Part shown: positions 25,504 to 35,094 of the stretch, piece by piece
How positions within the stretch are numbered: position 1 is the first letter of the stretch
How the letters are laid out: each line of letters opens with the position of its first letter
Assembly: GCA_036399695.1 (NCBI GenBank)
Contig: DASWMP010000144.1
Coordinates: forward strand, 1-59,028
DNA length: 59,028 bases
Direction of reading: 5' to 3'
From: DASVEE01 sp036399695
GTDB lineage: Bacteria; Acidobacteriota; Thermoanaerobaculia; Gp7-AA8
Made by a program: the position numbers and the translations under genes
The notes under the pieces: generated by a model
Databases searched by the model: none
Seen by the model: the letters and a program-made list of their open reading frames with translations, nothing else
Told to the model about the DNA's origin: nothing

Positions 25504-28500
25504 CTAGGCCGAGGCTACGAACTCCAAGAACTTCTCGGCGGACACCGGCTCCTTGATCAGATAGCCCTGCATCTGGTCACAGGAGTGGCGCTCCAGGAAG
25601 TTTGCCTGTTCGGTGAACTCGACGCCTTCAGCGATGACCTTGAGGCGCAGGGAGTGGGCCATGGCGATGATGGCCGTGACGATGGCGGCGGTGTCGGGAT
25701 CGTGATTGATATCGCGGACGAAGGACTGGTCGATCTTCAGGGTGTCGATCGGAAAGCGCTTCAGGTAGCTGAGCGATGAATGGCCGGTGCCGAAGTCGTC
25801 GAGCGAGATGCGGATGCCGAGTTTCTTCAGGTCGTAGAGCGTGCGGATGCTGTTCTCGGGGTTCACCATCGCGCTGCTCTCCGTGATCTCCAGCTCGAGC
25901 AGGCGGGACGGGAGCTTCGTTTCTTCGAGGATCGCACGGACGTGCGCCACCAGATCCGGCTGCTGCAACTGCGTCACCGAAAGATTCACCGCCAGGGAGA
26001 GGCTGCGGAAGCCGGCGTCGTGCCATGCCTTCGCCTGAAGGGCGGCGGTGCGCAGCGCCCAATAGCCGATCGGCACCATCATCCCCGTGGCCTCGGCGAC
26101 CGGGATGAATGTGCCGGGTGGGATGTTGCCCAGCTCCTCGTGCTGCCAGCGGAGGAGTGCTTCCATGCCGGTGATCTTGTGCGTGCGGAGGTCGAAGATC
26201 GGCTGGTAGTGAATCGCCAGCTCCTCATTCATCAGCGAGCGGCGCAGGCCGTGCTCGAGGGCGATGCGCTGGAGCGCCTTCGCATTCACAAAGGCATTGA
26301 AGAGCTGGTAGTTGTCGCGCCCCTGTTCCTTCGCCTGATACATCGCCGTATCGGCGTTCTTGATCAGCGACTCGGCATCCGTGCCGTCCTCGGGATAGAG
26401 GCTGATGCCGACGGAGGTCGTGATGAAGAACTCGCGTCCTTCGATGTGGAACGGGTGGCGGACGGCTTCGAGGATCTTGTCGGCGATCGGCGCCGCGTCG
26501 TCGGAGCGGTTGAGACGGGCAAGGAGGAGCGTGAACTCGTCGCCACCGAGGCGGGCGACGGTGTCGCTGTCGCGAACGCACGACTGAATACGCGCCGCGA
26601 CAGCCTGCAGCAACTGGTCGCCGATGTTGTGGCCGAGCGAGTCGTTGATGACCTTGAAGCGGTCGAGGTCGAGAAAGAGCACGGCCAGCCGCGATCGCTC
26701 CCGCTGCGCGTGTGATAACGCGACGGTGAGCCGGTCCTTGAACAGCAGCCGGTTCGGGAGGCCGGTGAGGGCGTCGTGATACGCGAGGTGCTTGATCTGC
26801 TCTTCGGCGTATGTCCGTTCCGTGATGTCGCGGACGACGCAGACCATGCCGCCGCCGTCGAGCGCGGTGAGTGAGATCTCCTGCGGGAAGGTCGAGCCGT
26901 CGCGGCGCAGGCCGGTCGCTTCGCCGCGCCAGCGGCCGCGCTGCTGCAGGAGCGGGATGACGGTCGTGACGATGCGTACCTGCTCGGGCGGTTCGTAGAG
27001 GTCGCAGAGCGAGCGGCCGAGGACCGTCTGCGCGCCGGTGTAGCCGAAGAGCTTCGCCAGCGCGTCGTTCGCGTAGGTGAAGTCGAGCCGCTCGTCGAGG
27101 ATGCCGATGCCGTCCATCGACGCCGTCATCGCCGCCGACTGCTTCCGCAGCGTCTCTTCCGTCGCTTTCCGTTCGGTAATGTCCGTGCCGACGTGGAGGA
27201 ATCCGGTGATTGCCCCGTCTTCCGTGCGCAGCGTGGTGAGCGAGACGAGCACCGTAAGGCGGGCCCCGTCCTTGCGGACGTACGTCCACTCGCGCTCCGT
27301 CTCGATGCTCAGCCCCGCCGCCTCCAGCTCCTCCGGGACGTGCAGCGAGAGGATCGAGCGGCGGCCGATCATCTCGACGGCTTCGTAGCCGAGCATCCGC
27401 TCCGCGCCGGAGTTGAAGACCGTGATCATCCCTTCGGCATCGGTGGCGATGATCGACACGCGCATGGCCGCGTCGAGCACGGCCTTGCGTTGCGAGTTGG
27501 CGGCGGCGAGCGACTGCTCGGCGCGTTTGCGTTCTGTGATGTCGTAGACGAAGCCCTCGAAGTACATCGAGCCGCGCGGCGAGATCACGGAGTGGACGTT
27601 GAGTTGCACCCAGATCGGCGAGCCGTCCTTGCGGCGCCAGAGCACCTCGTGGTTCGTCGGCAGGCCGTTCGGCTCGAAGCGGTCGATGAGCGTTGCGCGC
27701 TCTTCCTTGTCGAAGTAGACCTCTTCGCCGAGGTTGCGGGTGAGCAGCTCGTCGGGAGCTTCGTAGCCGAGGATGCGGGCCAGCGTGTCGTTGGCTGTGA
27801 TGATGCGGCCGTCGCGCGTCGACTGGTAGATGCCGACCGACGCGAAGTTGAAGATGTTGCGGTACTTCTCTTCCGATTGCTGGAGCGCCTGCTCGGCATG
27901 CTTGCGCTCCGTGACGTCGTGGATGATCGAGTAGAGCAGCTTGCGCCCTTCGACCTGGATGGGGCCGGAGTGCACCTCCACGTCGCGGATCTCGCCGGTG
28001 GCGCGCATGTGGCGGAAGACGAAGTAGCTGCGCTGCTGCTCGCGCGCTTTGGCCATCTCGGCGCGCACCTGTTCCTCGCCGAGAACGTTGATGTCCCACA
28101 TGCGGAGGGCGAGGAGCTCGTCGTGCGTGTAGCCGTAGAAGTCGCACGCGGCCATGTTCGCGTCGATGATCGCGCCGCTCTTCGGATCGACGAGGAGCTG
28201 CACCGCGCGATTGTTCTCGAACATCTGGCGGTAGCGGCGCTCGCTCTCGCGGAGGGCGTGCTCCTTCCGCTTCTGCTCGATGGCCGAGGCGAGATGCTGC
28301 GCGACGAAGAGGAGCACCTCCAGATCGCGTTCGGAGTAGCGTGTCGTCTCGTGGTACGACTGCGTGCCGATCACGCCCCAGGTGGTGTCGCCGGTGCGCA
28401 GCGGCGCGCCGAGCCAATCGACGGAAGGGGAGCCGATCGACTCGACCTCGCCTTCCTGCTGCAGGCGCTGAAAGACCTCCGGTGTGGCGAGCAGCGGCTT

Positions 28501-29232
28501 CCCGGTGCGGAGGACGTAAGCCGTGAGGCCGCGGCCCGGATCGAGGCCGTCGACCGCCGGCTCGTCGTACTGGTCGACGAAGTAGGGAAACGTGACGACA
28601 TTACGCCGCGCGTTGTACTCGGCGATGAAGAAGTTCGTGGCGTTCATCAACTCGCCGACGATGCCGTGGACCGCGGCGTACAGCTCGTCGAGGTTCTCGG
28701 ATTCGCGGCTGAGAGTGGCGATGCGGAAGAGCGCCGATTCGAGCTTCTCGGCGCGCCGCGCTTCTGTGATGTCGCGGAAGTACCAGGCGCGCCCGATGAT
28801 CCGGCCGCCGACTTTCACCGGGACGGTGGAGCGGGAGAGGATGCGCCCGTCCTTGAGCGGCACCGGATCGCTGCCGCGCACCTGATCGGGACGTTCGTAG
28901 AGCTCGTTGACCAGCTCGATGAAGGCGTTCCAGTCGACGACCAGCTCGGACGCATAACCCAGCAGCTCGTTGTCATCGGCGCGCGGCGCGACCGACTCCG
29001 GGATGCGCCAGATCTCGAGGAGGCGCGCGTTGTACGAGAGCACGCGTCCGGCGTTGTCGACGACGAGGATGCCGTCCAGCGTCGCTTCCTGCTGCGCGCG
29101 CAGGATGGCGACGGTGGTCCGAAGCGACTCGCGAGTCGGCGCCTGCCCGCTCCTCATCAGGCGGGCGAGGGAACGCTTCGCCCGCTCCAGACGGGATGAC
29201 TGAGGCTCAGATCGCAGAGAGGGGATCGTCAT
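25504..29232 (-). CDS. Multi-PAS/GAF GGDEF-EAL cyclic-di-GMP protein
   Basis: 1242-residue cytosolic signalling protein. Order: PAS (about 45-160), GAF (about 175-330), four further PAS domains with PAC-like segments (about 330-810), GGDEF (about 815-980) and EAL (about 1000-1240). The GGDEF domain has an intact GGDEF motif (RLGGDEFTLLLA) and an RxxD inhibitory site (RDSD) five residues before it, so it could make c-di-GMP with product inhibition. The EAL domain has MEALLRW, DDFGTGHSSLSYL, LKIDQSFV and AEGVE, all catalytic motifs, so it could degrade it. Net activity cannot be told from sequence. It has no transmembrane segment; the PAS/GAF array is the likely sensory part. Confidence 0.93.
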   Translation of the reverse strand: MTIPSLRSEPQSSRLERAKRSLARLMRSGQAPTRESLRTTVAILRAQQEATLDGILVVDNAGRVLSYNARLLEIWRIPESVAPRADDNELLGYASELVVDWNAFIELVNELYERPDQVRGSDPVPLKDGRILSRSTVPVKVGGRIIGRAWYFRDITEARRAEKLESALFRIATLSRESENLDELYAAVHGIVGELMNATNFFIAEYNARRNVVTFPYFVDQYDEPAVDGLDPGRGLTAYVLRTGKPLLATPEVFQRLQQEGEVESIGSPSVDWLGAPLRTGDTTWGVIGTQSYHETTRYSERDLEVLLFVAQHLASAIEQKRKEHALRESERRYRQMFENNRAVQLLVDPKSGAIIDANMAACDFYGYTHDELLALRMWDINVLGEEQVRAEMAKAREQQRSYFVFRHMRATGEIRDVEVHSGPIQVEGRKLLYSIIHDVTERKHAEQALQQSEEKYRNIFNFASVGIYQSTRDGRIITANDTLARILGYEAPDELLTRNLGEEVYFDKEERATLIDRFEPNGLPTNHEVLWRRKDGSPIWVQLNVHSVISPRGSMYFEGFVYDITERKRAEQSLAAANSQRKAVLDAAMRVSIIATDAEGMITVFNSGAERMLGYEAVEMIGRRSILSLHVPEELEAAGLSIETEREWTYVRKDGARLTVLVSLTTLRTEDGAITGFLHVGTDITERKATEETLRKQSAAMTASMDGIGILDERLDFTYANDALAKLFGYTGAQTVLGRSLCDLYEPPEQVRIVTTVIPLLQQRGRWRGEATGLRRDGSTFPQEISLTALDGGGMVCVVRDITERTYAEEQIKHLAYHDALTGLPNRLLFKDRLTVALSHAQRERSRLAVLFLDLDRFKVINDSLGHNIGDQLLQAVAARIQSCVRDSDTVARLGGDEFTLLLARLNRSDDAAPIADKILEAVRHPFHIEGREFFITTSVGISLYPEDGTDAESLIKNADTAMYQAKEQGRDNYQLFNAFVNAKALQRIALEHGLRRSLMNEELAIHYQPIFDLRTHKITGMEALLRWQHEELGNIPPGTFIPVAEATGMMVPIGYWALRTAALQAKAWHDAGFRSLSLAVNLSVTQLQQPDLVAHVRAILEETKLPSRLLELEITESSAMVNPENSIRTLYDLKKLGIRISLDDFGTGHSSLSYLKRFPIDTLKIDQSFVRDINHDPDTAAIVTAIIAMAHSLRLKVIAEGVEFTEQANFLERHSCDQMQGYLIKEPVSAEKFLEFVASA

Positions 29233-29275
29233 TACGGACCGGCATCGAAAGCGCCCATTTTAGGCGATTTCGCCG

Positions 29276-29947
29276 TCAATCCCCGGGATAGCCGCGTTCC
29301 TTGAACTCCTGCCACGCCTGGAAGTTCATGAAGACGTACCAGGCGATGAAGAGCGCGAGGAAGAACTGACGGGATACGGCGAAGTAGAGTGCGCAGAGCG
29401 CACCGACCACGATGCCGATCCAGATGGAGACGACGAACGACGGCCGGTCTTTCATGAAAAGCCGCGTGAAGCTGCGGATCACATGGCCGCCGTCGAGCGG
29501 TTTGAGCGGAATGAGGTTGAGCATCCCCCAGAAGAAGTTCACGCCGGCTAGCAGCGGCAGGAGCGCTTGGAAGAAGGGATCGGCGCTCAGCCGGGGGACG
29601 TTCATGAGACCGATCGCCGCCCCCATGATGGCGAAGTTCGAAATTGGACCGGCGCCGCTGATGATGAAGTCGTGCCACGCCTTCGGCGTCTGGTGGTTGC
29701 GGTTCATCGTGTGCCCGCCCATGCCGCCGAGCACGATCTCACTCGCGCCGTACCCGAACATCCCGAACATGGCCGCATGCGCGAACTCGTGAATCAGCAC
29801 GCTGATGAAGAGCACCGGAATCCAGATCAACGCGTACTCGATCCCCCTCTGCGCGTTGAAATTCAACGCCACGAAGAAGACGCAAAGGATGATGAAGCTG
29901 GAGTCGACCGCGATCGTGGAGCCGCGGATGGTCCCGAGGTGGAGCAT
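29276..29947 (-). CDS. M50 (site-2 protease type) membrane metalloprotease
   Basis: 223-residue intramembrane zinc protease. About five hydrophobic helices; the zinc motif HEFAH lies in SVLIHEFAHAAMFG (about residue 50), and the third ligand is in LIPLKPLDGGHV, the LDG motif typical of the family. I start at MLHLGTIRGS because longer forms read into the repeat region. No PDZ or CBS domain is visible, so this is the minimal type. Substrate unknown. The gene follows a nested word-repeat palindrome (29976-30150) and has no recognisable ribosome site. Confidence 0.85.
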   Translation of the reverse strand: MLHLGTIRGSTIAVDSSFIILCVFFVALNFNAQRGIEYALIWIPVLFISVLIHEFAHAAMFGMFGYGASEIVLGGMGGHTMNRNHQTPKAWHDFIISGAGPISNFAIMGAAIGLMNVPRLSADPFFQALLPLLAGVNFFWGMLNLIPLKPLDGGHVIRSFTRLFMKDRPSFVVSIWIGIVVGALCALYFAVSRQFFLALFIAWYVFMNFQAWQEFKERGYPGD

Positions 29948-29975
29948 GAGGGGGAGCGTATCACGGGGGTGAAGC

Positions 29976-30150
29976 GTGGCCGGTGGTCGGTGGTCAGTGC
30001 GGCGAGACGGCGGATGTTTTTGGTTTTCGGTTTTTGGTTTTTGGTGGGGAGCACGACGGCCAAGGTAGGGAGCACGCTTGCGCTTGCACGAGACCAAAAA
30101 CCCAAAACCAAAAACCCCAAACGGTTTACCTGTTACCGACCACCGATCAC
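29976..30150. repeat. Nested inverted repeat: GTGGTCGGTGG outside, TTTTTGG inside
   Basis: Outer arms are CGGTGGTCGGTGGTCAG (29980-29996) and ACCGACCACCGATCAC (30135-30150). Inner arms are TTTTTGG words (30015-30045) and CCAAAAAC words (30092-30120). The loop (30046-30091) contains GGGAGCACG twice. Two word families are placed one inside the other between two minus-strand genes. Confidence 0.9.
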
Positions 30151-30154
30151 GCCA

Positions 30155-31186
30155 CTACCCCTCCAGCTTCCTGGCCGCCTCCTCACTCATCGACACCAGG
30201 TCCACCAGCTTGCCGTCGCGGCTCGACTCGTAGTCGTAGAGCGAGGGGTCGAGGTCGGGGTGTTTGCGGGTCCACTTGTTTTTGTAGAGGTCGCGGTCGC
30301 AGGCGCTGAGGAGTTGGGCAATGGTGGGGTGGGGGATGAGGCTGGAGCAGGCGAAGCCGGTGGTGATCCCGACGCCGAGGGTTTCGGTCCCGATCGTCCA
30401 TTGCACGGAGCCGATCTCGCTGGCCACCCGGGCCACGACCGTTTCGACTTCCGCCGGCGACAGTTTCTGGATCAGCATCACGAACTCGTCGCCACCGTAG
30501 CGGGCGACCAGGTCCTCGTGCCGCGTGCGGCGCTGGAAGAGGGAGCCGATGTCGCGGAGGATCCGGTCGCCGGCGAGGTGACCGTGCGTATCGTTCACTC
30601 GCTTGAAGTCGTCGAGGTCGAGGAGCACGAGGTTGATCGTCGTCCCTTCGTGCAGCATCCGGTTCGCCTCGGCGAAGAAATGCCGCCGGTTGAAGAGGCC
30701 GGTCAGCTCGTCGCGCGTGGCGAGCCCCTGCAGTTCACGTACGGCCGCATCGAGGCGGCGATGACGTGAGACGAGGCGCCGCGCGACGCTGATCTTCGCG
30801 GCGATCTCCAGTTCGTTCGCCGATTTGACGAGAAAGTCGTCGTAGCCGAGGCGGAGAGCGGAGAGCTTCGTCTCGACGTCGTCGCGCCCCGTGAGCATGA
30901 TGGCGTAGGTATCGGCGTGCCGCTCCTGTCCGCGGACGTCGACGATCAGCTCCAGCCCGCCGAGGATCGGCATCTCGCAATCGACGACCAGAACGTCGAA
31001 GCTCCGCTCCTGCAGGACACCCATCGCTTCCGCGCCATCGCTACAAGTCGTGGTGTCGAACCCGAGCCGCCGGATCAACAATTCGATGTAGTGGCGATAC
31101 GGTTCGTTGTCCTCCACCACAAGCGCGCGAAGCGTTGGCTCGTCAGGATGGTGGTCGGTTCTGCGGCGGAGCTGTGAATCGGACAC
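30155..31186 (-). CDS. Response regulator with GGDEF diguanylate cyclase domain
   Basis: 343 residues from the GTG at 31186. Receiver domain: LRALVVEDNE (acidic pair), phospho-acceptor Asp in VLVVDCEMPILGG, and Lys in DDFLVKSAN. The GGDEF domain begins near TRDELTGLFNRRHF, with RYGGDEFVMLI (about residue 230) and an RxxD site (RHED) five residues before, so it should make c-di-GMP when activated by phosphorylation. A longer frame extends to 31306 but would overlap the divergent receiver gene and lacks domain sequence, so I prefer the GTG. It may be fed by a histidine kinase elsewhere; the nearest is at 13497. Its 3' end touches the nested palindrome. Confidence 0.88.
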   Translation of the reverse strand: MSDSQLRRRTDHHPDEPTLRALVVEDNEPYRHYIELLIRRLGFDTTTCSDGAEAMGVLQERSFDVLVVDCEMPILGGLELIVDVRGQERHADTYAIMLTGRDDVETKLSALRLGYDDFLVKSANELEIAAKISVARRLVSRHRRLDAAVRELQGLATRDELTGLFNRRHFFAEANRMLHEGTTINLVLLDLDDFKRVNDTHGHLAGDRILRDIGSLFQRRTRHEDLVARYGGDEFVMLIQKLSPAEVETVVARVASEIGSVQWTIGTETLGVGITTGFACSSLIPHPTIAQLLSACDRDLYKNKWTRKHPDLDPSLYDYESSRDGKLVDLVSMSEEAARKLEG

Positions 31187-31304
31187 CGGGCCGAGGGGAT
31201 TCAATAACTGGACCAGCAAAGCCCTACAACAGGGTGTCTTCGACGCGATTTCTCCTGCTGCACCTGACAAATCCCGGCCAAGAGCGCATGATGTCCCTCC
31301 CGTC

Positions 31305-31694
31305 ATGCCGCACCGGATTCTCGTCGTCGAGGACGACTATGCTTTCCGATGGGCGCTCGCCGTGTTTCTGCAGCGGACGCATGTCGAAGTCGACGTAGCC
31401 GAATGCGGCCGCGACGCGGTCGCGTTGCTCGGGAAGAGCGGCAAGGACTACTGCGCCGTGGTGCTCGACCTCTCGATCCCGGCGCCCGACGGCCCGGCCC
31501 TCATCCGCATGATCGGCGAGAGCTACCCCGACCTGCCGGTCCTCGTGGTGACGGCCAACCCCGAGCCGATGATCCGCCTGCGCGACGAACCCTGCGTGAA
31601 TGTGGTCAAGCTGGTGCTCACCAAGCCGGTGGACGTGGGGGAAGTGGCTGCGCTGGCACACGCGGACTGCCGGAAGCCGAGCGTCGTGGGGTAG
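31305..31694 (+). CDS. Single-domain response regulator (CheY-like)
   Basis: 129 residues, only a receiver domain: acidic residues in ILVVEDDYAFRWAL, phospho-acceptor Asp in AVVLDLSIPAPDG, Thr in VLVVTANPEP and the conserved Lys in LVLTKPVDVG. No output domain, so it acts by protein contact or in a phosphorelay. I start at MPHRILVVEDD; the upstream in-frame extension is not domain sequence. It is divergent from the receiver-GGDEF gene with about 118 bp between starts, making shared control plausible. Confidence 0.85.
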   Translation: MPHRILVVEDDYAFRWALAVFLQRTHVEVDVAECGRDAVALLGKSGKDYCAVVLDLSIPAPDGPALIRMIGESYPDLPVLVVTANPEPMIRLRDEPCVNVVKLVLTKPVDVGEVAALAHADCRKPSVVG

Positions 31695-31716
31695 AGACGC
31701 GCGATTTTTGATCTCC

Positions 31717-31736
31717 GATTTCGGAACTCCGAAATC
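31717..31736 (+). terminator. Hairpin after the lone receiver gene
   Basis: GATTTCGG-AACT-CCGAAATC, a perfect 8-bp stem with a 4-nt loop, about 22 bp past the stop codon. It contrasts in base composition with the surrounding GC-rich DNA. Confidence 0.65.
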
Positions 31737-31750
31737 TTGAACCAGCCGCC

Positions 31751-31756
31751 TATCAT
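31751..31756 (+). promoter_or_regulatory. -10 box TATCAT 6 bp from start codon
   Basis: TATCAT ends 6 bp before the ATG at 31763, which would place the transcription start on or next to the start codon; there is no Shine-Dalgarno. Confidence 0.55.
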
Positions 31757-31762
31757 CGGCGC

Positions 31763-32881
31763 ATGCACTTTGAGACACGTGCCATCCACGCCGGCAATGC
31801 CATAGACGCGGAAACCGGGGCCGTCGCGCCGCCGATTCATCTCTCCACCACCTTCGAGCAGGAGACCGATGCTTCCACTCCTCGCGGGTACGGCTACATC
31901 CGTGAGGCCAACCCGACGCAGTCGCGTCTGGAAGAGGCGCTGGCCGCGATCGACTCCGGCGCGGCGGCGCTCGCCTTCGCCTCGGGCATGGCGGCGGGGG
32001 CGGCGGTGCTTCAGTCGCTGCCGGCGGGCGCGCACGTCGTTCTGCCGGACGACTGCTACTACGCCTACCGGCTCCTGGCCGGCGAGTCGTTTGCCCGCTG
32101 GGGACTCACGTACGACATCGTGGCGATGGAGAACCTCGATGCCGTCCGCGCGGCCATGCGTCCGGCGACACGGCTCCTCTGGGCCGAGTCTCCTTCGAAC
32201 CCGCTGATGAAGATCGTCGACCTCACGGCGCTGGCCGGCATCGCCAGAGAACGTGGCGCGGCGTTCCTCGTGGACGGGACCTTCGCCACGCCCGCGTTGC
32301 AGCGGCCGATCGAGCTCGGTGCCGACGTCGTCCTCCACTCCACGACGAAATACCTCGGCGGACACAGCGACGTGCAGGGAGGGGCGCTCGTCTTCGCGAA
32401 ACGCGACGCCTTCTACGATCAGACCGCGCATACCCGCACCGTCACCGGCGGCGTCGCGTCACCGTTCAACTCGTGGCTCGTCCTGCGCGGCATCCGCAGC
32501 CTCGGCGCGCGGATGCGCGTCCACTGCGCCAACGCGAACGGCATCGCCCGCTTTCTGGCTACGCACGAGCAGGTCGAAGCCGTCCACTATCCCGGCCTCG
32601 AAACGCACGCCGGCCACGAGATCGCACGCCGCCAGATGTCGGACTTCGGAGGCATGCTCTCGTTTCTGGTGCGGGGAGGGAAGCAGGAGGCGCTCGACGT
32701 CACGGCCAAAGTGAAGGTCTTCACCCGCGCCACCTCTCTCGGCGGCGTCGAAAGTCTCATGGAGCACCGCGCCTCCAGCGAAGGCCCGGCCTCCCGCACG
32801 CCGGCCAATCTCCTCCGGCTGTCCGTCGGCCTTGAACATATTGGTGACCTTCTCGCTGATCTCACTGCGGCGCTTGCCTGA
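31763..32881 (+). CDS. PLP-dependent Cys/Met-metabolism enzyme (cystathionine synthase/lyase family)
   Basis: 372-residue fold-type I pyridoxal-phosphate enzyme that makes or breaks C-S bonds in trans-sulfuration. The N-terminal FETRAIHAGNAIDAETGAV and PPIHLSTTF segments are family hallmarks. The PLP lysine is in LHSTTKYLGGHSDV (about residue 198). The cofactor-binding SGMAAGAAVLQSL, the phosphate contacts and the C-terminal RLSVGLEHIGDLLADL are all present. Sequence alone does not separate cystathionine gamma-synthase, gamma-lyase or beta-lyase. The short C-terminus and length are normal. Transcription is probably leaderless. Confidence 0.9.
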   Translation: MHFETRAIHAGNAIDAETGAVAPPIHLSTTFEQETDASTPRGYGYIREANPTQSRLEEALAAIDSGAAALAFASGMAAGAAVLQSLPAGAHVVLPDDCYYAYRLLAGESFARWGLTYDIVAMENLDAVRAAMRPATRLLWAESPSNPLMKIVDLTALAGIARERGAAFLVDGTFATPALQRPIELGADVVLHSTTKYLGGHSDVQGGALVFAKRDAFYDQTAHTRTVTGGVASPFNSWLVLRGIRSLGARMRVHCANANGIARFLATHEQVEAVHYPGLETHAGHEIARRQMSDFGGMLSFLVRGGKQEALDVTAKVKVFTRATSLGGVESLMEHRASSEGPASRTPANLLRLSVGLEHIGDLLADLTAALA

Positions 32882-32886
32882 ATCAG

Positions 32887-32892
32887 TAAAAT
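32887..32892 (+). promoter_or_regulatory. -10 box TAAAAT 9 bp from start codon
   Basis: TAAAAT ends 9 bp before the ATG at 32902, just after the previous gene's stop codon. No ribosome site lies between. Confidence 0.5.
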
Positions 32893-32901
32893 AACCGTCT
32901 C

Positions 32902-35064
32902 ATGTTCAAACGCCCGGCTCTCTTCGTCCTGACGCTCGTTCTCTGCTCGACGCCTGCCTTCGCCCAGATCCTCGATTGCGGTACGAAAGACTCGGTGCTC
33001 CGCCGCGACGCCGAAGTGGCCCGCTGGAGCGCCGCGCGCAAGCAGCAGGCGAAGGCCAAGGGCTTCGTCCCCGCCGTCAACGCCACTGTTCGCGACCAGG
33101 GCACGGTGGTCCTGCCGGCCGACGACTTCACCGCTCCCTTCCGGCGGCCGATCGATCTCGAAGGAAAGACGATCGTCTTTTCGCCGAAGAATGCGCAGAC
33201 GTTCACCGCCACCTCCGGTCCTTTACAGTACGAGAACGACCGCGGTACGCGCCTCGGCATCACCACAAAGGGAGGGTTCGCGACGATCGATACCTCCTTC
33301 GAGTTCCCCTTCTTCGGCGACAAGGTGAAGAGGTTCTATGTCTCGCCGCACAACGGGATCTACGTCGAGGAGCCGCGCGTCGGCGAGTTCGAGCAGTACA
33401 GCGACCTGGAACTGGCGTCGCTGCGGCAGGGCGTCATCGCACCGCTGCTGACGACCGTGCCGGCGCAGCAGGCTTTCCCCTCGGTGTTCGCACGGCAGAC
33501 GGGCGACTCGCTCCTGATCACCTGGCTGACCGTCACCTACGACGTGCAGGCGAAGCTCTTCGCGAACGGCGACATCCGCTTCACCTACCGGACGGTTCGT
33601 GACGTCCTGTCCGCCGGCACCGTCATCACCTCCGGCAAGGAAGCGTGGCGCTCGCAGCGGACGGAGCTCGGCAGCGTGACCGATCCGGCCGGCGACGTGC
33701 CGCTCGCGACCTCTCCGGCGATCGCACCGATGCTCGACCTGCAGTCCGTCACGGTCAACCGCATCGCCAATACCGATCTGCTCGAGCTCCGTCTGAAGCT
33801 GGGCGGAACGGTCGACCGGAACGTCCTGAACAACCCGCTCCTCTTCGTCTTCGCCTTCGACAACGACAATTACCTGCTGTACCAGGTCTCCAAGTCGGGC
33901 CCCGATTACTACCAGATCCCCGGCTGGGGGACGCTTGCGAACAGCGGCGCCGCCCGTATCGAAGGCGACACGGTCGTGATGCAGATCCTGCAGGATCTCG
34001 TGCCCTCGTTCGGCGGTGCCATGGCCGCATTCACGCAGTACGGACGGACGGTCAGTGACGGCGTCGAAGTGTTCGCGACCGTCGGCGCCGCCCCCACCTC
34101 GGTGCGCACCGACTTCAGCGCCCTCACGACTGCCGATTTCAGCCGCCCGATCGTGGAAGGCTTCACGATTCCGGTGCTCAGCGTCGAGGCGGTCTGGGAA
34201 ACGCTGAGCGCGGCTTACGGCCTCGATGCGGCCGACTGGGACGGTGTGGCCATCTACCAGAACTTCCTGACCGACATCATCTTCTACGCCGGCGCCTATT
34301 CGACGGTCGGGAACGCGCAGGTGGACGGCATCGGCACACGCGCGGCGATGGGACGCGACAAGCCGCGCACGCCGGCGCTGCTGCACATGAACATGGTCAA
34401 CTTCGGCGTGAACCTGACGGACCAGTCGGCGACACATGTCGTGCTGCACGAGCTGGGGCATCGCTGGCTGCTGCACGTCGACATCATGGAAGACGGCCAG
34501 CCGAAGCGGTCGCTCAATCCGCTCGGCGCGCACCCGGCGCAGTACGTCCACACGCCGGCGCCTTACGTCGTTTTTTCGAACGACGACTCCTCGGTCATGG
34601 GCGGCGCCACGTTCGCCGACAACGGCAACGGCACCTTCCGTTCGCCCGACTACTCTGCCTACTCGTACAGCTACCTCGACCTCTATCTGATGGGGCTGAT
34701 CCCGGCGTCCGACGTGAAGCCGTGGTTCTACATCGCCGGCAGTAATCCGGCCCTCGGCGGCGCCTATTACCCGCCGCAGGCGCGCACGTTCTCCGGAACG
34801 CGGAAGGATGTGACGGTGCAGCAGGTGATCGACGCCATGGGCCCGCGCAAGCCGGCCTGGCCTGACACGCAGCGGAAGTTCCGCGTGCTGACGGTGCTGA
34901 TGACCGATCCGTCGCGCCAGGCGACGCCGACGGAACTGGCGGCCGTCGCCCGTTACCGGCGCATGCTGGAGCAGTACTTCAGCGTCGCGACCGGCAACCG
35001 CGCGACCGTCGACACGATGTTCCCGATCCCGGAGGCGGGCCCGCGCAGACGCGCCACGCGGTAG
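32902..35064 (+). CDS. Secreted HExxH metalloprotease-like protein with RRRATR tail
   Basis: 720 residues with a signal peptide (MFKRPALFVLTLVLCSTPAFA). The N-terminal half contains a nidogen-like/beta-sandwich region (TFTATSGPLQYENDR; ISLRQG-like loops) and an immunoglobulin-like segment. A gluzincin-type motif, HVVLHELGHRWLLHV (about residues 511-525), gives HELGH. The third ligand is not certain; a conserved acidic stretch, YSYLDLYLMGLIPASDV, follows about 75 residues later. It could be a peptidase with an unusually long linker. The C-terminus is GPRRRATR. It stands alone with a leaderless-type promoter; function is inferred from the motif only. Confidence 0.8.
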   Translation: MFKRPALFVLTLVLCSTPAFAQILDCGTKDSVLRRDAEVARWSAARKQQAKAKGFVPAVNATVRDQGTVVLPADDFTAPFRRPIDLEGKTIVFSPKNAQTFTATSGPLQYENDRGTRLGITTKGGFATIDTSFEFPFFGDKVKRFYVSPHNGIYVEEPRVGEFEQYSDLELASLRQGVIAPLLTTVPAQQAFPSVFARQTGDSLLITWLTVTYDVQAKLFANGDIRFTYRTVRDVLSAGTVITSGKEAWRSQRTELGSVTDPAGDVPLATSPAIAPMLDLQSVTVNRIANTDLLELRLKLGGTVDRNVLNNPLLFVFAFDNDNYLLYQVSKSGPDYYQIPGWGTLANSGAARIEGDTVVMQILQDLVPSFGGAMAAFTQYGRTVSDGVEVFATVGAAPTSVRTDFSALTTADFSRPIVEGFTIPVLSVEAVWETLSAAYGLDAADWDGVAIYQNFLTDIIFYAGAYSTVGNAQVDGIGTRAAMGRDKPRTPALLHMNMVNFGVNLTDQSATHVVLHELGHRWLLHVDIMEDGQPKRSLNPLGAHPAQYVHTPAPYVVFSNDDSSVMGGATFADNGNGTFRSPDYSAYSYSYLDLYLMGLIPASDVKPWFYIAGSNPALGGAYYPPQARTFSGTRKDVTVQQVIDAMGPRKPAWPDTQRKFRVLTVLMTDPSRQATPTELAAVARYRRMLEQYFSVATGNRATVDTMFPIPEAGPRRRATR

Positions 35065-35079
35065 ACCATCGGCGTGGGA

Positions 35080-35085
35080 TAAAAT
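35080..35085 (+). promoter_or_regulatory. -10 box TAAAAT 9 bp from start codon
   Basis: TAAAAT ends 9 bp before the ATG at 35095; no ribosome-binding site. Confidence 0.5.
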
Positions 35086-35094
35086 GCCCGCGCC

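Noticed and set aside
27193..29199. 668-codon plus-strand frame opposite the GGDEF-EAL gene
   Set aside because: Antisense shadow; no start context or recognisable fold.
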